From assembly GCA_963712765.1 (NCBI GenBank), contig CAVQIX010000004.1:248001-312000 (forward strand): DNA of 64,000 bases, written 5' to 3'. Of this stretch, positions 41,400-48,619 are shown piece after piece; position 1 is the first letter of the stretch, and each line of letters begins with the position of its first letter. The notes beneath the pieces were generated by a model that was not told the origin of the DNA, did no database searches, and saw only the letters and a program-made list of their open reading frames with translations. Position numbers and translations under genes: made by a program. The stretch comes from CAXMST01 sp963712765 (GTDB lineage Bacteria > Actinomycetota > Thermoleophilia > Solirubrobacterales > 70-9).

Positions 41400-42071
41400 C
41401 TAGGGCGCCGGTGCGGTTGAGGGACGGGGTGGGTACAGGTACTCCCAGATTCCCCCCGTGAACTCACCGGGATCGCGTGCGCGCACCGGGTCGAGCTGAG
41501 ATGTGACGCTGAAGCGGGGGCCGATCTCGACGACGCCATCGGTGACGCGAGTCTGGAAGCGGTCGAGCGGCCGCACGGGCGGCCCGCCGATGACCTCTCC
41601 CTCGAAGCCGTAGACGCCACCGTGGCAGGGGCAGATGAAGTTGCCGGCGGCCTCCACGAAGCGAACCGGACAGCCGAGATGGGAGCAGCGACTGGTGATC
41701 GCGATGTACTCGTCGGGCTCTTCTCCGAGGTCGGGGCTCCCCTGGCGAACGTAGACGGTCGTCTTGCCCGCCTCGCCGATCCCCTCGACGATCGCGATCA
41801 CGGCCTGCTCGTAGGTGTCGGATGGGAAGTCCTCGACCGGACCGACGGCCTGCCAGGTTTCCTCCGGCGTGTCGAAGATCGGAGCGATCGAGAAGCCGAG
41901 CGCCGGGAGGATGACGATCGCGCCGGCCGCGGCTCCAATCCCCTGACCGGCGACGGTGAAGACCTTGCGGCGAGTCATCGACTCGCCCTCGAAATATCCC
42001 GCCGGCGGGATCTCAGGAAGACCGTCGTCGCCGTCGGTCCCGTTGCTCTTGTCAGTGCCTTGGTCAGCCAC
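41400..42071 (-). CDS. qcrA: Rieske iron-sulfur subunit of the bc complex
   Basis: A 223-aa Rieske protein. The 2Fe-2S ligands lie in CSHLGC (C129, H131, C134) and CPCHGG (C147, C149, H150), both complete, including the extra disulfide cysteines. The N-terminus has MTRRKVFTVAGQ and a hydrophobic helix AAAGAIVILPALGF, which look like a Tat-type anchor; tatA and tatC lie 5 kb away. Its start overlaps the preceding gene by 8 nt. Confidence 0.95.
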   Translation of the reverse strand: MADQGTDKSNGTDGDDGLPEIPPAGYFEGESMTRRKVFTVAGQGIGAAAGAIVILPALGFSIAPIFDTPEETWQAVGPVEDFPSDTYEQAVIAIVEGIGEAGKTTVYVRQGSPDLGEEPDEYIAITSRCSHLGCPVRFVEAAGNFICPCHGGVYGFEGEVIGGPPVRPLDRFQTRVTDGVVEIGPRFSVTSQLDPVRARDPGEFTGGIWEYLYPPRPSTAPAP

Positions 42072-42666
42072 GGTCTCGGGTGGGAAAGCCTACCGCTTCG
42101 GCGGCGTCGGCTAGCTGCTCGTCGAGGCCGGCTGCGGCGGCGGCGGCGGCCGCAGGGGCGCACAAAGCCTCGGCGGACCCGTCCTCCATCAGCCCGCGTT
42201 TCGCTTCCTCATGCGCCTCCGACGGCCCGGTCGCCACGGTCACGCAGCTCGCGAGCCACAGCGCCCCGGCCGCGGGTGGATCCCCGTCCCCGTCGGCAGC
42301 GTGGAGCTGCGCCGATAGCGAGATCAGGTCGCTGAGCTCGCGGACGGCCAGCAGATCGCCAAGCGCCGCCAGCCGCTCGAGGCCCTTGGCGTAAAGGTAG
42401 TCACCCGCCAACAGCCCGAGGTCGCGATCGGGCGGGGTGACGACGCGGGGTACCCCGTAGTGGAGGAGGTAGCCCTCGCGTACGCACTCGATCACGGAGG
42501 CGTAGTTCGGGCCGTCGTCCTGCGTCCGCGGGCCGGCGGCGACGAGGACGCCCAGCGGGCCCGCCGCGAGGGGATCGCCGACGTGGGCCGAGATCACCGA
42601 GCCTTCGGCGCGCAGCTCGGAAGCGAGCGAGAGCAACGCGTCGGCGCCGGTGTCGGGGGCGCTCAT
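42064..42666 (-). CDS. Hypothetical protein, HepS-like (isoprenoid-synthase helices)
   Basis: A 200-aa helical protein without a database-certain identity. The stretch LLAGDYLYAKGLERLAALGDLLAVRELSDLISLSAQ (residues about 85-120, quoted in pieces: LLAGDYLYAKG, LLAVRELSDLIS) resembles the GDY-containing region of polyprenyl synthases and of HepS, the small subunit of heptaprenyl diphosphate synthase. No Asp-rich catalytic motif is present. A long Ala-rich helix precedes the C-terminus. It overlaps hemL by 4 nt (ATGA) and qcrA by 8 nt, so it is firmly part of the respiratory operon. The HepS reading is an inference. Confidence 0.6.
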   Translation of the reverse strand: MSAPDTGADALLSLASELRAEGSVISAHVGDPLAAGPLGVLVAAGPRTQDDGPNYASVIECVREGYLLHYGVPRVVTPPDRDLGLLAGDYLYAKGLERLAALGDLLAVRELSDLISLSAQLHAADGDGDPPAAGALWLASCVTVATGPSEAHEEAKRGLMEDGSAEALCAPAAAAAAAAGLDEQLADAAEAVGFPTRDRG

Positions 42667-43949
42667 CGGTAGACCTCGGCCAGCGCCTCGGCAACGGCGG
42701 CGAGGGTAAGGTCGATCGCCTCCTCATCGTGGGCGAGCGAGACGAACCAGGCCTCGTACTGCGAGGGCGGGGGATAGACCCCGCGCTCGAGCAGAGCACG
42801 GCAGAGCGCGCCGTAACGCTCATGGTCGGCTGCGCGGGCGCCGGCGAAGTCGGTCGGGGGCTCGGGACTGAGAAAGAGGGTGACGAGGGCGGGCATCGCG
42901 ACCACGCTGACCCGATCGCCTACGCCGGCCCTGGCGGCGGCGGACTCGAGGCCTGAACTGAGGCGCTCGGTCAGTACTCGCAGGCGCTCGTAGGCGGCGG
43001 CGTCGAGCTGCCGCAGCGTCGCGAGACCTGCGGCGACGGCGAGCGGGTTCCCGGAGAGGGTCCCGGCCTGGTAGACGTCGCCGGCCGGTGAGACCCGCTC
43101 CATGAGTTCCCTCGAAGCGCCGTAGGCAGCGGCGGGAAGGCCGCCACCGATCACCTTCCCCATGATCGTCACGTCGGCGCTGACGCCGAGCAGCTCCTGG
43201 GCTCCGCCCCGAGCGACCCTGAAGCCGGAGATCACCTCGTCGAGGACGAGCAGACTGCCGCTCGAGTCGGCGAGCGCTCGAAGGTGATCGAGGAACCCCT
43301 CGGCAGCGGGAACGACGCCCATGTTGGCGGGGATCGGCTCGCAGAGGATCGCCGCCGGCTCGATCTCGGTCACGGCGCGCTCGACCGAGTCGAAGTCATT
43401 CCAGGGAACCACCGTGGTCGCCGCCGCCTGCGCTTCGGGGACGCCGGGCGATGCGGGTATTCCCTGGGTCGCCAGCCCCGATCCGGCGTCGGCGAGCAGG
43501 CCGTCGACGTGGCCGTGGTAGGCGCCGGCGAACTTGACCAGCCGCTCCCTGCCGGTCGCGGCACGGGCGAGCCGGACAGCGCTGAGAGCGGCCTCGGTGC
43601 CGGAGTTGACCATGCGGATCATCTCGACCGAGTCGAAGCGGGCGCAGACCTCCTCGGCCAGCTCCACCTCCCCCCCGGTCGCGGCTCCGTATGAGGTGCC
43701 GAGCGCGGCGGCCTCCGAGACCGCTGCGACGATCCCGTGATCGGCGTGGCCGCAGATCAGCGGCCCCCAGGAGGAGATCCAATCGATGTATCGGTTACCG
43801 TCGACATCGACGAGTTCGCAGCCCTCACCGCGAGCGATGAAGATCGGGTCGCGGCCGATCGAGCCCATCGCCCGGACAGGTGAGTTGACGCCGCCGGGCA
43901 GCACCGCTACGGCCCGCTCGTAGAGCTCCCGTGATCGCTCGTCGTTCAC
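42663..43949 (-). CDS. hemL: Glutamate-1-semialdehyde 2,1-aminomutase
   Basis: Converts glutamate-1-semialdehyde to 5-aminolevulinate, the C5 route to tetrapyrroles. The 428-aa PLP enzyme has VNSGTEAALSAVRLAR, GAYHGHVD, LLVLDEVISGFRVA and the Schiff-base lysine K265 in TIMGKVIGGG. It begins 9 nt after the fused decarboxylase-like gene and overlaps the next gene by 4 nt. Confidence 0.96.
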   Translation of the reverse strand: MNDERSRELYERAVAVLPGGVNSPVRAMGSIGRDPIFIARGEGCELVDVDGNRYIDWISSWGPLICGHADHGIVAAVSEAAALGTSYGAATGGEVELAEEVCARFDSVEMIRMVNSGTEAALSAVRLARAATGRERLVKFAGAYHGHVDGLLADAGSGLATQGIPASPGVPEAQAAATTVVPWNDFDSVERAVTEIEPAAILCEPIPANMGVVPAAEGFLDHLRALADSSGSLLVLDEVISGFRVARGGAQELLGVSADVTIMGKVIGGGLPAAAYGASRELMERVSPAGDVYQAGTLSGNPLAVAAGLATLRQLDAAAYERLRVLTERLSSGLESAAARAGVGDRVSVVAMPALVTLFLSPEPPTDFAGARAADHERYGALCRALLERGVYPPPSQYEAWFVSLAHDEEAIDLTLAAVAEALAEVYR

Positions 43950-43958
43950 GCGGGCGGT

Positions 43959-45065
43959 CTAGATCCCGCCGTGGCGCTCTTCCCACTCCCGGTATTCGTC
44001 CGTGAAGTAGCGAAGGCGGATCTTCTTGTACTCGGTGGAGCTGTAAAGGACGGCACGATCGTCACCGTGGAGGCCGTGCTCGTCGGCGATCGACTGCAGG
44101 ACGGCGTCGCACTCCTGCTTCGAGCGGCCGTGAGCCATGGTGAAGACCGAGTAGGGCCAGTCCTCGTATGTCGGGCGCTCGTAGCAGTGGGAGATCCCGC
44201 GGACGGCGGCCATCCTCCCGCCGACCTCGGGGACGTCGGCGGGGTCCACGCGCCAGACGCCCATCCCGTTGGCCGAGAAGCCGGCGCGACGGTGAAAGAG
44301 GATCGCGGCGACACGACGGAGGATGCTGCGGGGGATCATCCCCTCGAGGTGGGTGAGCAGCTCCGGAGTCGTCATCCCCGCCTCCGAGGCCGCCTGATCG
44401 TAGGGTCGGTCGGTCACGGCCATCGGACCCTGCAGGCCGCGGATCACCGCGATGTCGCGATCGTCGTAGGGCTGGCGCTCGAGCTCGCGGGGCGGGATCG
44501 CCTCGACCTTGGCGGCGAGCGCTTCGGTATCGCCCTCCATCTCCAGGTTCATGTTGATCTTGAACATCGTCAGCGTCGGGAGGCGGCGGATCGATTCGGC
44601 GCCGGTCAGCTCCTGCAGTACCTCGAGAGTGCGCTGGAGGCCGAGCTCGGAATCGGGTGGGGTCGCGATCGTGAACCAGAGGTTGAACTCGTGGGTGCGC
44701 AGGTAGTTGTGGGAGACACCGGGATGGGAGTTGATGATCTCGGCTGGGCGGTGCGGATACTCCTCGTCGACCTTGGCGGCGACCAGCATCGAGGAGTAGC
44801 CGAGTGCGCGCGTGTCGAATATCGGAGTGATCTCGCGAATGATCCGGTTGTCGAGCAGGCGCTGGGCGCGAGACATCGCGTCGTCGACCCCGAGGTCGGC
44901 GCGCTCGGCGATCAGCGGATAGGGCTCGGGGACGAGCGGGAACTCCGACTGCATCACGTTCATCAGCCGCTTGTCGCCGTCGTCGAGGGGAATCGCCGCC
45001 CCGTCCTTGCGGGACCGCGCCTTCGAGCGGGCGAGCTTCGGCGTTGGGTTTGTCACTCCAGCCAT
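43959..45065 (-). CDS. Fused AsnC-type siroheme decarboxylase-like protein (AhbA-AhbB/NirDL)
   Basis: A 368-aa protein made of two Lrp/AsnC-like halves. The first half has LDDGDKRLMNVMQSEFPLV (wHTH-like, 27-45), then HPGVSHNYLRTHEFNLWFTI (114-133). The second has a wHTH at about 201-245, then ILFHRRAGFSANGMGVWRV (255-273), ISHCYERP (291-298) and WPYSVFTMAHG. These are the signatures of NirD/L/G/H and AhbA/B, which decarboxylate siroheme to didecarboxysiroheme on the way to heme d1 or to heme b. It overlaps hemB by 13 nt and precedes hemL. The partners ahbC, ahbD and nirJ are not in the window. Confidence 0.85.
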   Translation of the reverse strand: MAGVTNPTPKLARSKARSRKDGAAIPLDDGDKRLMNVMQSEFPLVPEPYPLIAERADLGVDDAMSRAQRLLDNRIIREITPIFDTRALGYSSMLVAAKVDEEYPHRPAEIINSHPGVSHNYLRTHEFNLWFTIATPPDSELGLQRTLEVLQELTGAESIRRLPTLTMFKINMNLEMEGDTEALAAKVEAIPPRELERQPYDDRDIAVIRGLQGPMAVTDRPYDQAASEAGMTTPELLTHLEGMIPRSILRRVAAILFHRRAGFSANGMGVWRVDPADVPEVGGRMAAVRGISHCYERPTYEDWPYSVFTMAHGRSKQECDAVLQSIADEHGLHGDDRAVLYSSTEYKKIRLRYFTDEYREWEERHGGI

Positions 45066-46024
45066 CCGGCTGCTTCCTTTGCGTAGTAGCTGACGATCAG
45101 ATCGGCGCCGGCGCGCTTGATAGCTGTCAGCGACTCCACAGCGGCGGCCCGTTCGTCGAGCCAGCCGTTCGCGGCCGCTGCCTTCAGCATCGAGTATTCG
45201 CCCGACACATGGTAGGCGGCGAGCGGTACCTGGGTCCGGCGCCTGAGCTCGCCGAGCACGTCCAGGTACGCCACTGCAGGCTTGATCATGAGCATGTCGG
45301 CCCCTTCATCGAGGTCCAGCTCGGCCTCCCGGATCGCCTCTCGGCCGTTGGCCGGATCCATCTGATAACCGCGGCGGTCGCCCTCCTGTGGGCTCGACTT
45401 GACGGCGTCGCGAAACGGCCCGTAGAAGGCCGAGGCGTACTTGACCGCGTAGGAGATGATCGGTGTCTGCGAGTGGCCCTCCTGATCGAGCTGGGTGCGG
45501 ATCGCTGCGACCCTGCCGTCCATCATGTCGCTCGGCGCGACGGCGTCGGCACCGGCCGCGGCCTGCGAGACAGCTGTCTTCGCGATCAGCTCCAGCGAAA
45601 GATCGTTGTCGACCTCCCCGTCCCGCAACACACCGCAGTGCCCGTGCGAGGTGTACTCACAGAGGCAGGTGTCGGCGATCACGACGAGCTCGGGGTGGGC
45701 CTCGTTCAGGGCCCGGATCGCCATCTGCATGATTCCCTCGTCGTCATAGGCGCCGCTACCGGCCTCGTCCTTGGCGGCCGGGATCCCGAACAGGATCACC
45801 CCGGGCACGCCGCTGGAGACGATCGCCCCCGCCTCCTCGACCGCCTCCGAGATCGAGAGCCGCCAGATACCCGGCATCGAGGGGACCTCCTCACGCACGC
45901 CCTCGCCCGCGGTCACGAACATCGGCTGGATCAGATCGCCGGCGTCGAGCGTCGTCTCCCTGACCATCGCGCGCAGGGCTCCGGTGCGGCGCAGGCGGCG
46001 CAGGCGGGTCGCTGGGAAGGCCAT
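45053..46024 (-). CDS. hemB: Delta-aminolevulinic acid dehydratase (porphobilinogen synthase)
   Basis: Joins two 5-aminolevulinates to porphobilinogen. The 323-aa protein has the Schiff-base lysines K195 (YAVKYASAFYG) and K248 (MLMIKPA) and the cysteine-rich zinc site DTCLCEYTSHGHCG (C120, C122, C130), so it is the Zn-type enzyme. The ATG (MAFPATRLRR) was chosen, 7 nt after TAGACT; a GTG two codons upstream is also possible. The longer frame upstream is a shadow. Head gene of a nine-gene operon. Confidence 0.95.
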   Translation of the reverse strand: MAFPATRLRRLRRTGALRAMVRETTLDAGDLIQPMFVTAGEGVREEVPSMPGIWRLSISEAVEEAGAIVSSGVPGVILFGIPAAKDEAGSGAYDDEGIMQMAIRALNEAHPELVVIADTCLCEYTSHGHCGVLRDGEVDNDLSLELIAKTAVSQAAAGADAVAPSDMMDGRVAAIRTQLDQEGHSQTPIISYAVKYASAFYGPFRDAVKSSPQEGDRRGYQMDPANGREAIREAELDLDEGADMLMIKPAVAYLDVLGELRRRTQVPLAAYHVSGEYSMLKAAAANGWLDERAAAVESLTAIKRAGADLIVSYYAKEAAGWLE

Positions 46025-46031
46025 CGCCACG

Positions 46032-46037
46032 AGTCTA
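46032..46037 (-). promoter_or_regulatory. -10 hexamer TAGACT for the hemB operon
   Basis: Lies 7 nt before the hemB ATG, the short-leader pattern repeated at many starts here. It would drive hemB through the polyprenyl synthase gene. Confidence 0.45.
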
Positions 46038-46056
46038 GATCCGTCTCGGCCGGAGG

Positions 46057-46088
46057 TACCCCCTGACGGACCGGGACTCGCACCGTTG
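46057..46088 (+). promoter_or_regulatory. ECF-type promoter of the sigma factor gene
   Basis: TACCCCCTGAC (46057-46067), a 16-nt spacer, then CGTTG (46084-46088), 88 nt before the sigma factor ATG. The same two elements with the same spacing precede the next gene downstream; CGTT is the common ECF -10 form. Autoregulation is the natural reading. Confidence 0.7.
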
Positions 46089-46145
46089 TTGCAGTGACGG
46101 CCCGCTCGATTCCCGCTGGGCGGGGACGGGTGGACGCTGCTTGTG

Positions 46146-46159
46146 ATCTCGATCGAGAT
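46146..46159. promoter_or_regulatory. 14-bp perfect palindrome ATCTCGATCGAGAT
   Basis: Lies 17 nt before the sigma factor ATG, downstream of the proposed promoter, and could bind a repressor. GATC/TCGA-rich words are frequent in this genome, which lowers the weight. Confidence 0.35.
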
Positions 46160-46176
46160 ACCGATAATGAACAGAG

Positions 46177-47748
46177 ATGGCACCTCCGAAGGCCGCAGCC
46201 GCAGGATCCCTGCAGGGCAGAGCTCTGTCGGCCCCACGATCCCTCTCCGGGCGCAGGCTGAGGCAGCTGCTTGCTCGCGGCGACCAGCGCGCCTTCGAGC
46301 AGGTGTTCCGGCAGCACCATCGGGAGATCTACCGCTACTGCCTCGGCCTGACCGAAAACCGCGGGGACGCGGAGGACGCCCTGCAGGCGACGATGGCGGC
46401 GGCACTGCGGTCGCTACCCGGGGACGAGCGGGACATCGAGCTCCGGCCCTGGCTCTTCCGGGTCGCCCACAACGAGTCAATCTCGATCATCCGGGGGCGA
46501 CGAGAGACGCCGCAGACCGACATCCAGGAGGAGCCCGGTGCGCTCCACAGCGAGTCGCCGGAGGAGGCGCGGGAGCGCAGTGCCCGGCTGCGGTCGCTGG
46601 TCGAGGACCTGCGGAACCTCCCCGAGCGCCAGCGCTCGGCGCTCGTGATGCGCGAGCTCTCCGACCTCTCCTACGAGGAGATCGGGGCTGCGCTGGATTG
46701 CGGGGAGGGCGCGGCGCGGCAGACCGTCCACGAAGCCCGGGCGTCGCTCGCCGTCCGCAAGGAGGGACGCGAGATGAGCTGTGAGAGCGTGATGCGGGCG
46801 ATCGACGACCACGATCGCCGCAGGCTCCGCGGGCGCAAGATCCGAGCCCATCTCGCGGCATGCCCGTCCTGCGCCGGCTTCGAGCGGGCGATCGAAGCGC
46901 GGCGTTCAGATCTGCGAGCTCTCTGCCCGCCACTGCCGGTGGCGGCAGCCGGCGGCATGCTCGCGGCCCTGACCGGGGCCGGCTCCGCGAAGGCCGCGGT
47001 ACTGGGCGGCGGCGCGGGAGCCTCGGCGGCCGCGGGTACGGGCGGCGGCATAGGGGCCGCTGCCGGAGGGAGCGCTGCGACCGCAGCCGCGGTCGGCACG
47101 GCCGCCGGCGCCGGGGTGGCGGGATCGGTCGTCTTGAAGGGCGCGGCGGTGGTGGCCGCGATCACGGTTGCCGCCGGGGCGGCCGACGGGGTCGGAGCGA
47201 TCGATCTTCCGGGGCCGGTCGAAATCGGAGCCGGTGGCAAGAAGCCCCCGGCCGCCTCAACTGGACCGGCAAGCGAAACCGCCGGGCCGGAAGTGCGTCT
47301 GGACGGCAGACCGGGTTCGGCCGAGGCCGAGGGCGCGCGCGGGCGCGGAATCGCGGCTTCACGGAAGCGCGAAGCCAACGGCCAGGGCCGGCCGGCCGGC
47401 CGGAGACCGGGCAAGGGACGCGGGCGCGGCAACGACAGCGGGGGGCGGTCGAACGGCCGGGGCAAGGGGCAGACCGAAGGCAAGGCCAATGCCCAGGGCA
47501 ACGGGGCCGGAACCCGGCCGTCTCCGCCGGGGCAGTCGAAGACCCCGCCGGGGCAGTCGCAGGCACCTCCAGGGCAGTCGACGGCCCCGGGAGGACAGTC
47601 GGGCGGAGGGGCACAAACGCCCGCTGGACCACCTGCCGCCCCACCCGCGAGCCCGAAGGCAGGGGGCCAGGGCGGCGGACCGGCGGCGCAGAGCCCGAGC
47701 CCGGGTCCTCCGGCGAAGGCGCCGGGCGGCGGTAAGCCGGACGGCTGA
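46177..47748 (+). CDS. ECF sigma factor fused to zinc-finger anti-sigma-like domain, membrane segment and Pro/Gly/Gln tail
   Basis: A 523-aa protein. Region sigma2 lies at about 35-105 (AFEQVFRQHHREIYRYCLGL, DAEDALQATM, LRPWLFRVAHNESI), sigma4 at about 135-195 (LPERQRSALVMRELSDLSYEEIG). A ZAS-type zinc site follows: C202, then H225-x3-C229-x2-C232. Next come Ala/Gly-rich hydrophobic stretches with the best membrane helix at about 316-337, and finally a ~170-residue Pro/Gly/Gln/Lys-rich tail with PPGQSxx repeats that should lie outside. The fusion suggests a one-protein sensor that holds its own sigma domain. ECF-type promoters precede this gene and the next. Confidence 0.85.
   Translation: MAPPKAAAAGSLQGRALSAPRSLSGRRLRQLLARGDQRAFEQVFRQHHREIYRYCLGLTENRGDAEDALQATMAAALRSLPGDERDIELRPWLFRVAHNESISIIRGRRETPQTDIQEEPGALHSESPEEARERSARLRSLVEDLRNLPERQRSALVMRELSDLSYEEIGAALDCGEGAARQTVHEARASLAVRKEGREMSCESVMRAIDDHDRRRLRGRKIRAHLAACPSCAGFERAIEARRSDLRALCPPLPVAAAGGMLAALTGAGSAKAAVLGGGAGASAAAGTGGGIGAAAGGSAATAAAVGTAAGAGVAGSVVLKGAAVVAAITVAAGAADGVGAIDLPGPVEIGAGGKKPPAASTGPASETAGPEVRLDGRPGSAEAEGARGRGIAASRKREANGQGRPAGRRPGKGRGRGNDSGGRSNGRGKGQTEGKANAQGNGAGTRPSPPGQSKTPPGQSQAPPGQSTAPGGQSGGGAQTPAGPPAAPPASPKAGGQGGGPAAQSPSPGPPAKAPGGGKPDG
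47524..47607 (+). repeat. Four 21-nt tandem coding repeats (PPGQSxx)
   Basis: Four consecutive 7-residue units, PPGQSKT, PPGQSQA, PPGQSTA and PGGQSGG, in the tail of the sigma fusion. The DNA copies differ at third positions. Confidence 0.8.
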
Positions 47749-47790
47749 TCGTGGCTCGCCCAGGACCGCTTCCCCGAGAACTTCCCGAGA

Positions 47791-47822
47791 TACCCCCTGA
47801 CATCGGCACCCTGCGCTCGTTG
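47791..47822 (+). promoter_or_regulatory. ECF-type promoter of the secreted repeat protein
   Basis: TACCCCCTGAC (47791-47801), 16-nt spacer, CGTTG (47818-47822), identical in both boxes and spacing to the element before the sigma gene, 92 nt before the downstream ATG. The -35 word also pairs with CAGGGGGTA at 47823-47831 (9 bp), and CCCTGC at 47809 with GCAGGG at 47822, so overlapping stem-loops are possible. Confidence 0.7.
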
Positions 47823-47914
47823 CAGGGGGTAGAGCCCAACCCGCCGCCACGCCGGTCGTTGGAATCCGAGCACGAATCCAGACCCCACCAACGAATCACG
47901 GAGGTTCACCCCGC

Positions 47915-48457
47915 ATGAAGAGACTGAGCATGATGCTCGTCGCCCTCGTTGGCTCTCTCCTGGTCTTCTCAGCCCTCGCCGGCGCCAAGCCCAAGGACAG
48001 CGTCAACGCCAAGCAGGCAGCGAAGCAGCAGTGCAAGGCCGAAAAGCGAGCCGACAAGGGCGCGTTCAAGGCCACCTACGGCAAGCGCGCGATGCGTACC
48101 TGCGTCAAGGGCGAGAAGGGCGAGGCCCGCGAGGAGATTGCCAATGCAGCGCAGGAATGCGCCGCCGAGCGCGATGCCGACCCGGAAGCCTTCGATGAGA
48201 CCTACGGCACCACCAACGGCAAGGGCAAGAACAAGGGCGGGAACGCGTTCGGCAAGTGCGTATCGAGCAAGGTCAGGGCTGACAAGCGCGAGGACGCCGG
48301 AACGTTCAAGAACGCCGCCAAGGAGTGCCGCGACGAGCGCAGAGCCGACAAGGACGCGTTCAAGGAGACCTACGGCACGAACAAGAACGGCAAGAACGCG
48401 TTCGGCAAGTGCGTATCGAGCAAGGTCAGGGAGGCCGAGGCCGAGTCGGCCTCCTAG
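47915..48457 (+). CDS. Secreted six-cysteine repeat protein (NAFGKCV repeats)
   Basis: A 180-aa, highly charged protein. It has a signal peptide (MKRLSMMLVALVG..., cleavage near ALAGA-KP) and three repeats, each with an early Cys in a (Q/E)C(K/A/R)xE(K/R)xAD segment, an AFxxTYG segment and a late Cys, usually in NAFGKCV. The six cysteines (40/63, 82/115, 138/166) fall in three pairs, consistent with one disulfide per repeat. No enzyme motif. GGAGG 13 nt upstream supports the start. It is the presumed target of the sigma fusion encoded just before. Function unknown; similar repeats are, as far as I recall, common in Thermoleophilia. Confidence 0.8.
   Translation: MKRLSMMLVALVGSLLVFSALAGAKPKDSVNAKQAAKQQCKAEKRADKGAFKATYGKRAMRTCVKGEKGEAREEIANAAQECAAERDADPEAFDETYGTTNGKGKNKGGNAFGKCVSSKVRADKREDAGTFKNAAKECRDERRADKDAFKETYGTNKNGKNAFGKCVSSKVREAEAESAS
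48241..48431 (+). repeat. 38-nt exact direct repeat within the secreted protein gene
   Basis: The same 38 bases occur at 48241-48278 and 48394-48431, encoding the ends of repeats two and three (NAFGKCVSSKVR). Exact identity including third codon positions points to a recent internal duplication or gene conversion. Confidence 0.85.
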
Positions 48458-48568
48458 GAGCCCCCAAGATCTGCCGGCCGCCTGCCCCAGACATGGGCGG
48501 CCATCCCCCGAGGGAGGGCTGGGGCGACGTCCGCCGTGCGAGAGCCGGCGGGCGTCGCTTCGCGTCTG

Positions 48569-48595
48569 GGCCCCGATGAGGCCCTGAACGGGGCC
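48569..48595. terminator. Possible hairpin terminator after the sigma/secreted protein module
   Basis: GGCCCCG and CGGGGCC form a 7-bp stem with a 13-nt loop between convergent genes, without a T-run. Confidence 0.35.
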
Positions 48596-48619
48596 GGTGT
48601 GCCCTAGGCGACGGTGTCC

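Noticed and set aside
46058..46480. Extension of hemB upstream to 475 aa
   Set aside because: The added part covers the proposed ECF promoter and the sigma gene; HemB length is normal from MAFPATRLRR.
47524..47607. CRISPR-like short tandem repeats
   Set aside because: Repeats are 21 nt, contiguous, without spacers, in frame, and encode PPGQSxx.
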